In this document: positions 22,135-34,846 of the stretch, piece by piece
Layout of the letters: each line of letters starts with the position of its first letter
Position numbering within the stretch: the stretch's first letter is position 1
NCBI GenBank assembly: GCA_963682175.1
Contig: OY821787.1
Span: forward strand, 25,956,501-26,020,500
Direction: 5' to 3'
Source: Triglochin maritima
Taxonomy: Eukaryota > Streptophyta > Magnoliopsida > Alismatales > Juncaginaceae
DNA length: 64,000 bases
Position numbers and translations under genes: made by a program
The notes under the pieces: generated by a model
Told to the model about the DNA's origin: nothing
Databases searched by the model: none
What the model saw: the letters and a program-made list of their open reading frames with translations, nothing else

Positions 22135-23200
22135 CGAGAAATCGACCACTAAAGCCGGGTTGACAATGCACCTCGTCAAACGACCACTCTCGTCTCTTGC
22201 CCATGAAAGCATGCACAAAGGTGCACACACACAAACCAAAACATTTTTTAATAAAGAATGTGCGTAGAGGAGAAGACAGGAGAACACAGGAGAGATAGAG
22301 TGACTCAGGAGAGAAGGGAAGAAGTCCTTATGCTACAGTGGATGGGTACAGGTAGAAGCACACAAGCAAACAAGGTTCAAGCAATCCTAAGGTCGCTATA
22401 GGTCCTTACAGCTAGACGACGCCTAACTGCGAGGTTACACAGCCTCAACACGCCTCACCTCCCTACGACGAGGACCACAAAACCCAGCAAGTGAGCCAAG
22501 ATCCAGAGATCTCGTCTCTCCTACTATCGTCAGAGTGGGCAATGCCGATCAGGTCATGACGGTCGGGACCGAATCACTCTCCTAATGTGCCCGAAATCCC
22601 CCACCTTATCTTTTATGGGACAACCCCTCCTTAGTAGCGTTTTGGAGTCTTAATCTAACAATCAACTCTCCAAACAAACGCTCAACTCACACTTGTTTCA
22701 ATGCACTTCCTACTAACTAATGCATGTTCATACGAAATGCATGAATGAGAGTAGAAGGTGTGTACCTCACGACAGCACTCAGCCACTGAAAATAAAGCTA
22801 AAATAAAAGACAATCTACATGCCTAAGTCACATACATGATGCATGACCTAAACAAGAAAAAATGCCTAATCTTTTGCTTTGGGTTTTAGGGTCCAAGTTG
22901 CTGAAAGGTGGTTTGATTATTGATCTGGGAACAAACTATAAGTCAAAACATGCCAAATCAAATCCCAGATCACTACATCAATTATGGAAACAAGCTGAAG
23001 AAACGAGAAGGGAAACATGGCTCACCAGACCGCCAATTGGCGGTCTCCGACAGCTGATTGGTGGTCCAAAGTGTCCAGGTTGCCTCCCAATTTCTCCAAA
23101 TACCTCTCCTGGCAACTGCAATTCTCCTGAAACAAACAAAAACTACAAAACACAAATTAAATCCACTCGAATCGTCCAAACAAGAGTCTGGACTGACACC
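22135..23200 (-). other. Gypsy-B 5' untranslated leader
   Basis: About 1.07 kb between primer site and gag without a credible frame. It is homologous to the Gypsy-D leader (61479-62626) and carries the palindrome GACCGCCAATTGGCGGTC at 23028-23045 followed by a diverged half (CAGCTGATTGGTGGTCC). Confidence 0.75.
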
Positions 23201-23218
23201 TACCCAGCAACGATGCCA
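23201..23218 (-). other. Gypsy-B primer binding site (tRNA-Asp, decayed)
   Basis: The minus strand reads TGGCATCGTTGCTGGGTA, against TGGCGCCGTTGCCGGGGA complementary to the 3' end of plant tRNA-Asp. Most differences fit loss of methylated C. Confidence 0.75.
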
Positions 23219-23233
23219 AAAACTTGTTGAACG

Positions 23234-23275
23234 TTTTATGGGAGGACCACCTGCATCATCCAGCATAGGAGGACG
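23234..23275. other. Filler sequence at the Gypsy-B / Copia-2 junction
   Basis: TTTTATGGGAGGAC (23234-23247) repeats at 23307-23320 inside the Copia-2 RNase H fragment. The next bases, ACCACCTGCATCATCCAGC and ATAGGAG, are an inverted copy of Gypsy-B gag (complement of about 21365-21392). A patchwork of this kind indicates template switching during break repair. Confidence 0.7.
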
Positions 23276-23431
23276 CGTGACCTCATCGACGAAGGTAAAA
23301 TAAATCTTTTATGGGAGGACACCAACAGAAACACAGTTGATCCATTCACAAAACCCTTATCCCAAGCCAAGGGCGAAATGCATTTCGAGTCCATGGGATT
23401 GAGGAACCATGTAGATTGGCTTGATGATTGA
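23276..23431 (+). pseudogene. Copia-2 RNase H C-terminal end
   Basis: The frame reads RDLIDEGKINLLWEDTNRN then TVDPFTKPLSQAKGEM and ends WLDD-stop, the classic copia terminus (VADPLTKPL). It lies in the opposite orientation to the rest of Copia-2. Confidence 0.85.
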
Positions 23432-23515
23432 TATGTAATGGGGTTTACCCTAGTTATTATTATTTTATGCATTGAGTATGTATGAGAAAGAAAACTTTAA
23501 TAACAAGTGGGAGAT

Positions 23516-25581
23516 TGAAGGGAATGTGTTCTAAAAGTTTTACTTTTAAATGTCAATTTTTATGAATTGAATGAGAAATCATTTTGTTCCTTGTTTATGT
23601 TATTCGTCTTTTGGAAGTGTTAAGGAAGATGCTCTTGGTCCTTAACCGTAGATCTCTAAAAGATATTGGTTTACATAAAACAAAAGATATTCGCAATCAT
23701 GGTAATAAACATGGGACATTTATTACCGAGTTAAGATTGTCGTGTTGGTCATAGATCATTGTAGCTCTACAAGTGAGTGACAACACGGGTACACAAAAGA
23801 GTAAAATATTACTTTTGTATACTGAATAGACCTAACAAGTAAAATATTATAGGAATGTGTTTCTGTGTCATTAATATTTTACTGTGTCCTTGGCCCTTTG
23901 ATATGAGACTTATATCCGATCGCTTAAGGAGTGCTTAATTAGACTAGTGTCTTAAGCTATCGATGAGTGTGGTGTAAAGGCATTAGTTGGTTAAGTATAA
24001 CTTTCGTCGGAGAAGATAGTTAGTCAAAAGATTATCATTGCCCCTCTTAATTGAGTGATGATATTAGTGGGCCCCTTGATAAAGCAAAGTTATAATGTGC
24101 ACAATGTGATTTGAGTTAAGTCACATATTTATAACTAGCTTAAAGAGATCAAGAAATGAATACTAATACAAAGATGACACAATACTACTTTGTATGTATT
24201 CTTAATATCATGAGGGAAGGGACGTACACAAGTGGTGCACTCCATCACTAAATGGATCGGGTTTTGGTTCAAGTGGAATTAAGACATCTAACTAATTGGG
24301 AGCTATAATGTGTAGCTAGATACCGCTTATAGCTTGTGATATTAAGCTCTTAATATCACTGCCAACTTAGTTTAGATCCTCCCATAGGTCACACCACAAA
24401 ACTGGGAAACAAGAAATGAGGATTTTGAGTTCATAAGATGTGTCGGGTTTCATGAAGAAAATATGACACATGGGGTGAACAAGCAAAATCAAAATTATGT
24501 TGTGATTAATAACATAATTAGAATTTAAATAAGATTCATATGTGATGTAAATATTATGGGGTGTAATGATTGATCATTGCATAGGATAATATGTTACATA
24601 AGTAGTGAATTTACTACTAATCCTGAAATGTCAAATTTTGTAGGGTTAAACTGAAATTTGACAAGTCTGCAGAACAGTGCTCAAACGGTCGACCGGTTAG
24701 CAGTAAACGGTCGACCGATCGGGCACGGTCGACCGGACATGTCTCGACCGATAACAGGGAATTTTCATCTGTTCGAACGGTCGACCGAATGTAATCGGGC
24801 GGTCGACCGAATGTAATCGGTCGGTCGACCGAACATTGCGATGGAATAATTCCTGTTACGAACGGTCGACCGAGTTATTGAACGGTCGACCGAAACCTGG
24901 TTCGAGTGGTCGACCGAACCTCCAAACGGTCGACCGGTCGAGACGGTTAATGCAGAATTAATTTAAGAATTAATTAGATCATGCATGGAATTGGTCCATA
25001 ATTGATTTAATTCGTGGCTAAGATTATTTATTATTAAATAATGGATGGTTAGATGGAAGTTTGCATGAAATCATGGGCAAGAGGTTGCACATGAATAGGT
25101 AATTTGGAGAGAACTTATAAATACAAGTTTATCTCATTACCTCCTTAATTAATTCATTGTTTTCTCATGCAAAAACTCTCTCCATAATTCTCCACGAAAT
25201 TCCCTTAATTCTTAAGTTTAGTTTTAGTTTTTAAGAGATCATCTTCTCACGGGAACTAAAGAGGGGTTAGTAATTAGATTCTAAACCCTATTGGCGATTG
25301 AGAGGCTAGCTCTTCTCTCTCCAATCTTGTTTAGAGTTTGGTGAGTCAGAGGCATCCGGCGCAGCAACAAGCATCCTCAACGTCTCTGAGTCTTCAACAA
25401 GTTTTTGAGAACTTCTAGGTATGAATTTCGGAGTCCCTTTGTGTTTGTTTTAATGAGTTTTTGAAACTAGTTGTTAAAACAAACCGATGCATGCATGAAA
25501 TAAATCGAAAATTGTAATTGATCCTTATTATACATGAAAATTCGAAAAATATATATGTATAATTAAAAATGAAATCCTACA
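23516..25581 (+). repeat. Copia-2 LTR (inverted copy, 3' LTR)
   Basis: A 2066-bp LTR starting TGAAGGGAATG immediately after the polypurine tract and ending AAATCCTACA. It carries a TATA box (TTATAAATA, 25115-25123) and a cluster of about ten GGTCGACCG motifs at 24688-24940. It is the inverted homologue of 30601-32655. Confidence 0.88.
24688..24940. repeat. GGTCGACCG cluster in Copia-2 3' LTR
   Basis: About ten copies, nearly all with flanking C/G making the 10-bp palindrome CGGTCGACCG; one segment (GAATGTAATCGG plus motif) is locally duplicated relative to the other LTR. Confidence 0.8.
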
Positions 25582-26959
25582 CTATTGTCAAGAATTCCTA
25601 TGAGAATTGCATCAAAATAGCCCTCGGATATTTTCTCCTTTGTCTTCCATAAACAAGAACCTTATCTTTAGTCCGGTTAAGGTACTTCAGAATATTCTTG
25701 ACCACAATCCGATGCTTAGGACTTGCGTCGGATTGGTGACTACTTGTCACGCTTAGAGCATACGAGATTTCGAGTCTTGTGCAAGTCATTGTGTACATGG
25801 TCCTTCCTTTTGCCGAAGCATAAGGGCTACCTTCATGTACTCTAAGTTTCTGCGTGATTGAGCATGTTGAGACTCCTTGAGTTGCGCACTTATACTCATA
25901 TTTATTGGCACATTGTCTATATTGGAATTGTTCACCCTGAACCTTTCCAAGACCTTGTCAATGTATGCACGTTGACTTAGGCCAATGAATCTATGGGATG
26001 TATCTCAATGTATCTTGATTCTCAAGATGTGTTGAGCCTCATCCATTTCTTTTTCATTGAACATACAGGTTTCAATGAAATTTCTCGTTTGCTAATGCAG
26101 AGGTATATGATTGCCCATGAGCGATATGTCATCGACATATAAGATCAGAAGTACTACATGGCTCCCACTAATCTCCTTGTATCAACAAGGTTTTCCTTTA
26201 CTTTGAATGAAGTGAATCTTCTTCACCTCTTCGTCAAAGCGTTTGTTCCAACTCCTCGATGCTTGTTTCAATCCATAAATGGATCCTTGAAACTTGCATT
26301 TCTTCTCTCTATTATTTGGATCATCAAAACCTTGAGGTTGTACCATGTACAAATCCTTCTCCAAGTTCCCGTTTAGGGAACGCCATTTTGATATCCATCT
26401 TCCATACATCACAATTGTGAAATGCGGTAATAGTGAGCATAATCCGAATAGATTTTAACATGGCAACCTCTCAAAATTCTCATCAAAGTCAATTTCTTGA
26501 ATTTGAGTATAACTTTTGCTACAAGCCTTGCTTCGTAGATTGTCAAGTTACTATCCATGTCTATCTTCCTCCTAAAAGCTCATTTATACCAAATGATATT
26601 TTCTCTTGAGGAAGGCAAATCAAGTTCCATACTTGATTACTATACATGGATTCTATTTCGGATTCCATGGCTTTTAACCATAGTTTGGAGTCTTTTCTTT
26701 CCATTGCTTCTTGGAAGGTCGAGGGATCTTTGGTATCTAGTAACATGATCTCATGAAGTCCCACATACTTATTGGGTTTCTTCCTTTCCCTCATTGACCT
26801 TCTTAGTTCTTTTGGTTCTTCTCGTGTCTCTCGAACTTCTTCCACAATCTCTTGAGGAATAGGTTCATGTTCGACTCTCGAACGCACACTAGGGGAGGAT
26901 GATTGAGATTCTCTCACAATTTCTTGTAAGGATCTCTCGCTCATGCTCCCACTAACCAA
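25582..26959 (-). pseudogene. Copia-2 reverse transcriptase and start of RNase H
   Basis: The RT palm is recognisable through frameshifts: RSMRERKKPNKYVGLHEIML linker, GNLEKDLYMVQPQGF, SIYGLKQASRSWNKRFDE, an intact YVDD box (26128-26139), then TCTRLEISYALSVTSSHQSD and VVKNILKYLNRTKDK, the RT-RNase H connection. It stops just after the first RNase H strand. Several stops and frame changes make it non-functional. Confidence 0.85.
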
Positions 26960-28128
26960 ATGAATCTCAGTTGGGCCTTCATGATTTTGAATGCAATATT
27001 CACATCATGATCTTGTAGAGTATCTTGAGTTTCCTCAAGCATAACTCCACTCCCACTACTTTTCTCTTTTTTCCAGAAATTCCAGAAAAACCATCTCTCT
27101 CTACAATCTTTCGATTGGAGGTGATACACTAAAAGTAGTATCCTCTTATCGTACGAGGACAACCTATAAAGAAGCACTTATCCACTTTTGGTTGAAGCTT
27201 GGTCGACATCAATTTCTTGATGTATACCTCACAACCCCAAATCTTAAGAAAGTCGAGCTCAGGTGTCTTTCAACTCCATAGCTCACAAGACATTTTCTCC
27301 ACGGATTTGGATGGAACATTATTTAGCCAGTTTGTCATTATTTGTAGTGCATAATTCCAAAAGTAAATAGGCAATTTAGATTGACTTATTGTTGATCGAA
27401 CCATGTCGAGCAATATCTTGTTCCTACCTTAGGAATGAGTCAAATTAGGTATCATAAGCACTCACCCCTACGAACCTTTCATAGAGACTCGATATTCTTG
27501 TTGAGTTGGTTCACTACTTCATCCACGAATTCCTTGAACTTGTCGAAGAATTCACTTTTGCTTCCCATTAGACAAATATAGCCATAATGACTATAGTTGT
27601 CCGTGAACAAAATGAAGTACCTTAAACTGTCTCTTGCACTTGTACTTATCGGACCACATACATTAGAATGTATCATATCCAATTAGTTATTCGTTTTCGT
27701 TCCTTTCTTCTTGAAAGGTCTCTTGGTCATTTATTTGACCAATCCGATAGTGCTACAAGATTGTATCATTCACGTGAGTTATCTTAGTTTCTCTTTTGTT
27801 ATTGTTTGTTTGAGTTTGTTTATTATTCATTTCAAGCAAATAGAAGTCATTCTATACGAATGTATTTGCACAGAAAATTCCATTCTTCGATATAGACAAG
27901 CAAGAATTAAAATATTTATTAAAATTTATCCATATCTAAAACTTGATATAGAAATGTTCTTGCTGATCGAAGGCATATAACAATCATTCTTTAAAGTACA
28001 AATTTAAATCACTAGACTATTGAAGTTCCATAGAATCTTGTACAATCGCAGCGATGCTTGTACTATTTCCAATCTTCAATATCATCTCGTTCTACACGGG
28101 TTCCTTCCTATCCTTTCATAGCTGCACA
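26960..28128 (-). pseudogene. Copia-2 protease/integrase region, heavily decayed
   Basis: The best preserved part, 27479-27682, reads MIHSNVCGPISTSARD and YGYICLMGSKSEFFDKFKEF, the integrase core. The first acidic residue of IHSD has become N. The rest aligns to Copia-1 with many small indels and stops. Confidence 0.8.
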
Positions 28129-29085
28129 TTAAATTATGTGAGCACAAGATCCGGTAACTATTACCAAATCAGGGACAGAGGTGATTAAATTTATCTCAAT
28201 AACAAACATACCTACGGCGTTTCTCAGGTGCCTACGTACAATCATCCCATTTTCAAGGTCTTCCTTGTACTTGGGGCAATTAGGTCGGATGTGTCCCTTT
28301 TCACCGCAGTGAAAGCACTCCATGTTGGGAGTTGGAGATTTGAAAGATTTCCCCCTTGAGGCACTCCCATGAGCACCTCCTACTCCCTTGCTCTTGATTG
28401 ACGTATCTTTGGTAAATTTGACTTCACCTTTGTTGATCTTTTTGCTCCTCTCATGGACGGCTAGGACGTGATTGTCCCGACCCTTGCCCATGTCAACTTC
28501 TGCCGTTTTGAGAGCGTTGTGAAGCTCCTCAAGACTCACACCTTTTTCACGCACATGATCGTGCATCACAAAGTCCTTAAAGGACGGGGCTAGAGAGCCA
28601 AGAATCAGATCTTCGGCAATGTCCTCGGGCATTGGAAAAGAGAGCTTCGACAATTTCTCAAGGTATCCTTGCATCGTGAGAAAATGCATGGACACTGATG
28701 TTCCCTCCGCCATGTGGCACCTTGTGAGTGAGATGGTGGTCTTATAGCGCTTCTTTCGGGCACTATCCATGAACATCTTTGTTAAAGCTTCCATGGTCTT
28801 CTTGGGTTTTGAATCCAAGTATTTCGCTTGAAGCGAGTCACCCATGGATGCCAACATTAGACCGTGAACTTGGTTCTCTTGGTCTTCCCACTTGGCTATC
28901 GCCTATTTCTCATTACCGGTTGCCTTCTCATTCAATTTTGGGATTTCACCATCCAAAATATGAGATAGTTTTTTAAACCTCAACACAATATTTAGATTGA
29001 GTTGCCATTTCATGAAGTTTGAGCCATCATTTTGCAAAGGATTCTTTTCGATCATAGATCGCACAATTGGTTGGATATTAGACAT
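28129..29085 (-). pseudogene. Copia-2 gag with zinc knuckle
   Basis: Gag starts at 29085 (MSNIQPIVRSMIEKNPL). A stop near 28902 (NEK-stop) splits it; the rest is open from 28857 to 28129. It keeps an intact zinc knuckle, CFHCGEKGHIRPNC, and begins the protease (SVPDLVIVTGSCAHII), where the catalytic DTG reads VTG. It is otherwise collinear with Copia-1 gag. Confidence 0.88.
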
Positions 29086-29089
29086 TTCT

Positions 29090-30587
29090 ACAAAATAAAT
29101 TATACAGGATTTTAATGTTAATTTTATGTTTTAAAATACATACATATATATCAAATATAAATGTAAATACTGCAAATAAAATTTTGCCCATAAATGCAGT
29201 AATCCAAGATCCCTTCAATTGTAATATAGACTAGCTAAGGGCTATCGAATACATTACAATATCAAGGTAAGAAAAACTCTTTCTAATCACAACCTTTTTG
29301 AATTTTAGCAATATTAGCATCTTCAAACTCTTGTGATTCTTGTCGTTTTAATTATGAGGGAATGCGACCTATCCTCGTAAGAAAAACGTTTTCCCAAAAC
29401 CGAGCGAGGGCTCTAGGTGATGTTAAGAAAGCTTATTTTCATTTGATACGAGATACGTTTATCCATTGTATTCACAACTAAACATACTTGGGGTTCACTA
29501 GGGTGAAACGCACCTCATATATTTAATCTTGGCACAACAATAGACAACCATTATATCTCCCACTATTCCCAAAGATGGAGGGAGCTATCTCCCGCTAAGG
29601 GCGAGCAGAGTATCCCTCGATCAATGGCTGCTAGTGGATGAAATAAGAAGGAAAATTACTCTTAATTTTGTTGGACAATTTCATTTATTAACATGTGATT
29701 CAGAATTTTAGTTATCATGCATATTATCATTCATACACATCCTATCATTCAATCACATTCATCACATGCATAGCAAGATTATCAAAACATAAATTAAACC
29801 ATTCACACAATCCACATCGTGTGAGTTTATATGTTCCCTCCAATCCTTGATCCTCGATCCTTGATCTTTGATCCTCGATCGATGTGCTACAGCGGTGACT
29901 TCCTCTTGCACCGGAGATGTAGATTTTATAGAAAATAAACATGCTCCTCACATTCGATAAAAAACCGACTAGTGCAAGTCCAATGTAAAAACCTCTCATA
30001 TGCAAATGCAATTATCTAAAAGACGGAAAGCTAGAATTTTGGTTTTTACATACACATAAGCCCCTGTATAATAATGATTACATACATTCATAGTTGCTGA
30101 TTTGGAACATATAAACTCACAATTCCTGCAAAGACAACTCGAGCAACGCATACACGCATGTCCAATCTAAACTATTTAATCTAGATTATCAAGCATCTAA
30201 ATCAAACAATTCTAGAAAAAATCATTTGAAATCCATTAAAATGATTTTCATGCATCCATAGTTCAAAATTAATTATTTTGAACCGCTGTTCATCCAACTT
30301 CCAAAAGGAAAGATGAACATTAGTCCTTTTCGGTTTTGTTGATTCCTTTATAAAATAATCATTTAAAATAAAAAGAAAATTCTATAAATTAGACAAATAT
30401 CTAAATTCCAATTCTAACAATCATGTGTGATGTTTTAAACATATAAAACAATTCAAACGAATTTATTAGAATTTTATCAACAAAAACATCGAAAAACTCG
30501 AAAAAGACATAAAACCGAATTGTTTCGATTCTAGATGGTAGTCTAAATTGATTTTATAGTTTAAATCAAAGATAATATGAATCAAAA
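29090..30587 (-). other. Copia-2 5' leader
   Basis: About 1.5 kb between primer site and gag, AT-rich, with no credible frame. The first 400 bp upstream of gag match Copia-1 up to its break at 9305. Confidence 0.7.
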
Positions 30588-30599
30588 GCTCTGATACCA
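30588..30599 (-). other. Copia-2 primer binding site (tRNA-iMet)
   Basis: The minus strand reads TGGTATCAGAGC, the standard plant copia primer site, one base after the LTR end ACAACA. Confidence 0.9.
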
Positions 30600-30600
30600 C

Positions 30601-32655
30601 TGTTGTATTTCGTGCCCTATAGTATGTATATATTTTCGAAATTTTATAAACATATAGGATCGTAGTATTCATATTTTCTTCGATTTTCATATAGACATGT
30701 ATTTGTTTAGCCTAATTGTTTAACATGCATTAGAATAAACAAACAATTGTAAATAGGATCATACCTAGAGGTTCTCTAAAACCTCTCGAAGATCCGGAGT
30801 TGCGTTGACGGTTGAATCGCCCGGTGGATTGCCTCCGAGTATTCACCAAACTCTAAACGAGATTGGAGAGAGAAGAGCTAGCCTCTCAATCTCCAATAGG
30901 GTTTAGAATCTAATTACTAACCCCTCTTTAGTTCCCTTGAGAAGATGATCTCTTAAAAACTAAAACTAAACTTAAGAATTAAGGAAATTTCGTGGAGAAT
31001 TATGGAGAGAGTTTTTGCATGAGAAAAAACAATGAACTAAATTAATGAGGTAATGAGATAAACTTGTATTTATAAGTTCTCTCCAAATTACCTATTCATG
31101 TGCAACCTCTTGCCCATGATTTCATACAAACTTCCATCTAACCATCAATTATTTACTAATAAATAATCTCAGCCCTGAATTAAATCAATTATGCACCAAT
31201 TCCATGCATGATCTAATTAATTCTTAAATTAATTCTGCATAAAACCGTCTGGACCGGTCGACCGTTTGGAGGTTTGGTCGACCGCTCGAACCAAGTTTCG
31301 GTCGACCGTTCAACATTCGGTCGACCGCTCGCAACAATAAAATATTTCATCGCAATGTTCGGTCGACCGACCGATAGATTCAGTCGACCGTTCTGAACAG
31401 ACGAAAATTCCCTGTTATCGGTCGAGACGTGTCCGGTCGACCGTGCACGATCGGTCGACCGTTTACTGTTAACCGGTCGACTGTTTGTACACAGTACTGC
31501 AGACTTGTCAAATTTCGGTTTAACCCCTACAAAATTTGACATTTTGGGATTGGTAGTAAATTCACAACTTATGTAACATATTATCCTATGTAATGATCAG
31601 TCATTACACCCCATAATATTCACATCACATATGAATTTAATTTAGATTCTAATTATTTTATTAATCACAACATAATTTTGATTTTGCTTGTTCACCCCAT
31701 GTGTCATATTTTCTACATGAAACCCGACACATCTTATGAACTCAAAATCCCCATTTCTCGTTTTCCAGTTTTGTGGTGTGACCTATAGGAGGATCTAAAC
31801 TAAGTTGGCAATGATATCAAGAACTTAATATCACAAGCTATAAGCGGTATCTAGCTACACATTATAGCTCCCAATTAGTTAGACGTCTTAATTCCACTTG
31901 AATCAAAACCCGATCCATTTAGTGATGGAGTGCACCACTTGTGTCCGTCCCTTGCCTCATGATATTAAGAATACACACAAAGTAGTATTGTGTCATCTTT
32001 GTGTTAGTATTCATTTATTGATCTCTTTAAGCTAGTTATAAATATGTGACTTAACTCAAATCACATTGTGCACATTATAACTTTGTTTTATCAAGGGGCC
32101 CACTAATATCATCACTCAATTAAGAGGGGCAATGATAATCTTTTGACTAACTATGTTCTCCAACGAAAGTCATACTTGACCAACCAATGCCTTTACACTA
32201 CACTTATCGATAGCTTAAGACATTAGTCTAATCAAGCATTTCTTAAGTGATCGGATGTCAGTCTCATATCAAAGGACCAAGGACACAGTAAAATATTAAT
32301 GACACAGAAACACATTTCTATAATATTTTACTTATTAGGTCTATTCAGTATACAAAAGTAATATCTTCCTCTTTTGTGTACCCGTGTTGTCACTCACTTG
32401 TAGAGCTACAATGATCTATGACCAATCACGACAATCTTAACTCGGTAATTAATGTCCCATGTTAATTACCATGACTGTGAATATCTTTTGTTTTATGTAA
32501 ACCAATATATTTTAGAGCTCTACGGTTAAGGACCAAGAGCCTCTTCCTTAACACTTCTAAAAGACGAATAACATAAACAAGGAACAAAATGATTTCTCAT
32601 TCAATTCATAATAATTGACATTTAAAAGCAAAACTTTTAGAACACATTCCCTTCA
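30601..32655 (-). repeat. Copia-2 5' LTR
   Basis: A 2055-bp LTR (minus strand TGAAGGG...ATACAACA), next to the primer site. It carries a TATA box (complement of 31067-31075) and a GGTCGACC cluster at 31253-31490. It differs from its partner at 23516 by scattered substitutions and small indels. Confidence 0.88.
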
Positions 32656-33350
32656 GTTCGATGATGATGGAGCGTAGGTCTATCATGCATCTCGTGCTGT
32701 AGTGTTCGATGTCCGTCACATTCAGCTGCCGAACCCAATTCTAGAAGTTGACCGATGACTAGAGGTTGTAGAGGACAAAGTTGATATGCTTTGCCACCTT
32801 CATGCTCCTACCCATGTGCAACTATGGACCTTCTCCCTCTTCATGTTGGTAGTCATTCTGGTACTCCTCCTTGTACGCCTCGTTTGAGGTGTGTAAGGGG
32901 GTATGTCGGGGGGAGCTTCATCCCACACATTTTGTTTTTTGGTGGGAATGTGTGGTGGTCGGATGTTGCGGATGTCGACGGGGTTAACTACTGTTGTGAT
33001 GAAGTGTGTGTGCTTGCATTTGTTTAGGAATTAGGTTCACTTGTGTTTGTCTTTCATGTTTAAAAGTACTGCTTCTCTAATATAATTAAAGGCTCCCTCG
33101 ACAATTAACAAAATTTCCAATATGTGATGATATATATAGTGTTTGTGAGATTTATATCGAGTTGTCTTTTTTGCTGGGTGGGATATGCATGATGTTGATG
33201 ATGAATATATGTATGTTGCTCTCTGATCGCGTTGGTTGGTCTAGTTGCGAGTTATTGGAAATGGTTAGTTTATTGCCATTTGATTGTGATTATGCAGAAT
33301 TTGGTTTATTTTTAGCTTTTCGTTCATAGTTTGTGTTTAACCCGAAATTT
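32656..33350. other. Unassigned sequence between Copia-2 and the PIF/CACTA region
   Basis: A GC-richer stretch (32656-33030) with short frames, then AT-rich DNA. No domain is recognised; it may be the degraded 3' end of an older transposon. GTTCG at 32656 directly abuts the Copia-2 LTR and would be its target site, but no second GTTCG is found beside 23276. Confidence 0.3.
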
Positions 33351-33354
33351 ATTT

Positions 33355-33475
33355 TGGTCTACCACGTCAGATTGCCCTCATATGCGACATGGTATACCAA
33401 TAATCACGTCGGATATGCATGATATCCGATGTGGTAGACCCGAACAAAACAAAACGTCAGACAAATTGGTTGTGA
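33355..33475. repeat. CACGTCGG subterminal-type repeat array (left)
   Basis: GGTCTACCACGTC, ATCACGTCGGATATGCATG and ATATCCGATGTGGTAGACCC form imperfect hairpins. The same repeats recur at 44370-44665. Arrays of this kind are typical of the ends of CACTA transposons. Confidence 0.6.
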
Positions 33476-33533
33476 GTTACACTTTTGTGCAGGGGGTTTG
33501 AATCTGAAACAAAACAAATAAAGTAGAGCACAC

Positions 33534-33618
33534 AAATAATTCACACAATACAAAGCCACCTGAATGAAACAATACAAAGCCACCTGTTAAACTCATAGTA
33601 CAAAGCCACCTGATTGAA
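33534..33618 (+). repeat. Three copies of ATACAAAGCCACCTG
   Basis: A short tandem array of about 30-bp units (ACAATACAAAGCCACCTGAATGAA and variants) just before Gypsy-C. Confidence 0.75.
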
Positions 33619-33633
33619 AACTAGGAGACATAT

Positions 33634-34840
33634 TGATGCATTGCATACATTGCATCATATGTCTTTCATTTAGATTAATTTTATATCAATAAATGCTACT
33701 AAGGTATGTGTTTAGTCTTATTTACAGAATACATGGACCTGAATGCAAATTACCCATATCGCTAACATAAACGCGTGCAAGAGACTCATTTCTGTCATAA
33801 AGCCCAAGTTCAAGATTATCGGGGTTCAAATTGAAGTCCATCCAAGCTTAAAAGCATTCAAAGACCTAATTACAAAAAGGTCAGGGACTTAAGAACAAAA
33901 GTAGTCAGGGACTTAATTGCAAAAAGCCGAGGACCCGACTGCAAATTACGAGTACCAAAATATTATTTTGGAGAAGTTCTAATGGAAAATCAATTTGGAT
34001 CTCCAAATATATGAAGAAATTAATTCGGAGCTCAAAAGAAAGGAAAGAAATCAATCTCGACACGAAAAGGACAGCTAAAACATACCATAAACACACAGGA
34101 AAAAACCGGATCGAATCTGAACCATCTAGGCGGCGAATCCGCCACATCTGACGGTCAATGTGCGGCGGAAACGCCGCATGGTCATCGATCCGTGCCCCCA
34201 GATTTCTTCCAGTCGTGTCATAACACGTGTCCTTGCCTTATTCATACTTGGGTCCCTTGTATCGGCTATAAATAGCCCCGAAATTATGTTGTAAGGAGAA
34301 CTTGTTTTTATTCCATTGTTTAGCAATAAAATTCTGTTCGTTTATTTCGTGTTTTTAGTTTTCTTTCGTAGTTTCTCTAGGACCCCTTCTCCTTCCCTCC
34401 ATCCATGAGTTTCTAACTCTCTCCAAATGGTGGGGGTGATCGATTTAGGGTGATGAGAAGAAAAATTATGTTATTATTTTAATTTCGTGTTAGTATATAT
34501 TTTGATTACTTGAGTTTATGTTGAGTCATTTATCATGTAATGCTTTATAACTAATGTGATTTATTATAAGTTTCAGATTTCTCTAAACAAAACCCGATAT
34601 CTAAACTCCCACCCACTGGACTCTCATCCATATTTGTTTTCTTTTTAGTTTTTTTTGTTGTTGTTCTTGCTTTAGAAAATTAAAAACCAAAAATGTCAAA
34701 CCAAACTTATTTCTCTCTCTCTTTCTTCCTTAATCAAAAATCACAAAAATAACAAAATTCTCTCCCTCCTTGTGTTCGACCCGTACTTGCCGCGTCTTCA
34801 TCGACGTCGTGCACTTGTGGTATAAATAAAATTCTCATCA
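33634..34840 (+). repeat. Gypsy-C 5' LTR
   Basis: Begins TGATGCATTGCATACATTGC (itself containing an inverted GATGCA/TGCATC) and ends CTCATCA. TATA box CTATAAATAG at 34266-34275. The U5 box (GACCCGTACTTGCCGCG to GTGCACTTGTGG) lies at 34778-34822. Confidence 0.93.
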
Positions 34841-34846
34841 TGTTTT

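Larger units (their letters stand above)
12344..23233 (-). mobile_element. Gypsy-B, non-autonomous gag-PR Gypsy element
   Basis: Read on the minus strand: a 5' LTR reduced to about 9 bp (TGTTGAACG, 23225-23233), a decayed tRNA-Asp primer site, an untranslated leader (22135-23200), gag (22134-21040), a linker, protease (16741-15281), a non-coding 3' region, a PPT and a 3' LTR (12344-13722). There is no reverse transcriptase, RNase H or integrase between the protease and the 3' LTR. The linker is split by a TRIM at 16891-20706. The protease motif and primer site place it with the Athila/Tat branch. It inserted into the CACTA gene at 12343. Confidence 0.85.
23276..32655 (-). mobile_element. Copia-2, Ty1/copia element with inverted 3' end
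   Basis: The main part reads on the minus strand: 5' LTR (32655-30601), tRNA-iMet primer site, leader, gag (29085-28129), integrase, RT and the start of RNase H (to 25582). The end of RNase H (23276-23431), the polypurine tract (AAGTGGGAGAT, 23504-23515) and the other LTR (23516-25581) lie on the plus strand. About 120 residues of RNase H are missing between the two parts. Closely related to Copia-1. All coding parts carry stops or shifts. Confidence 0.85.
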
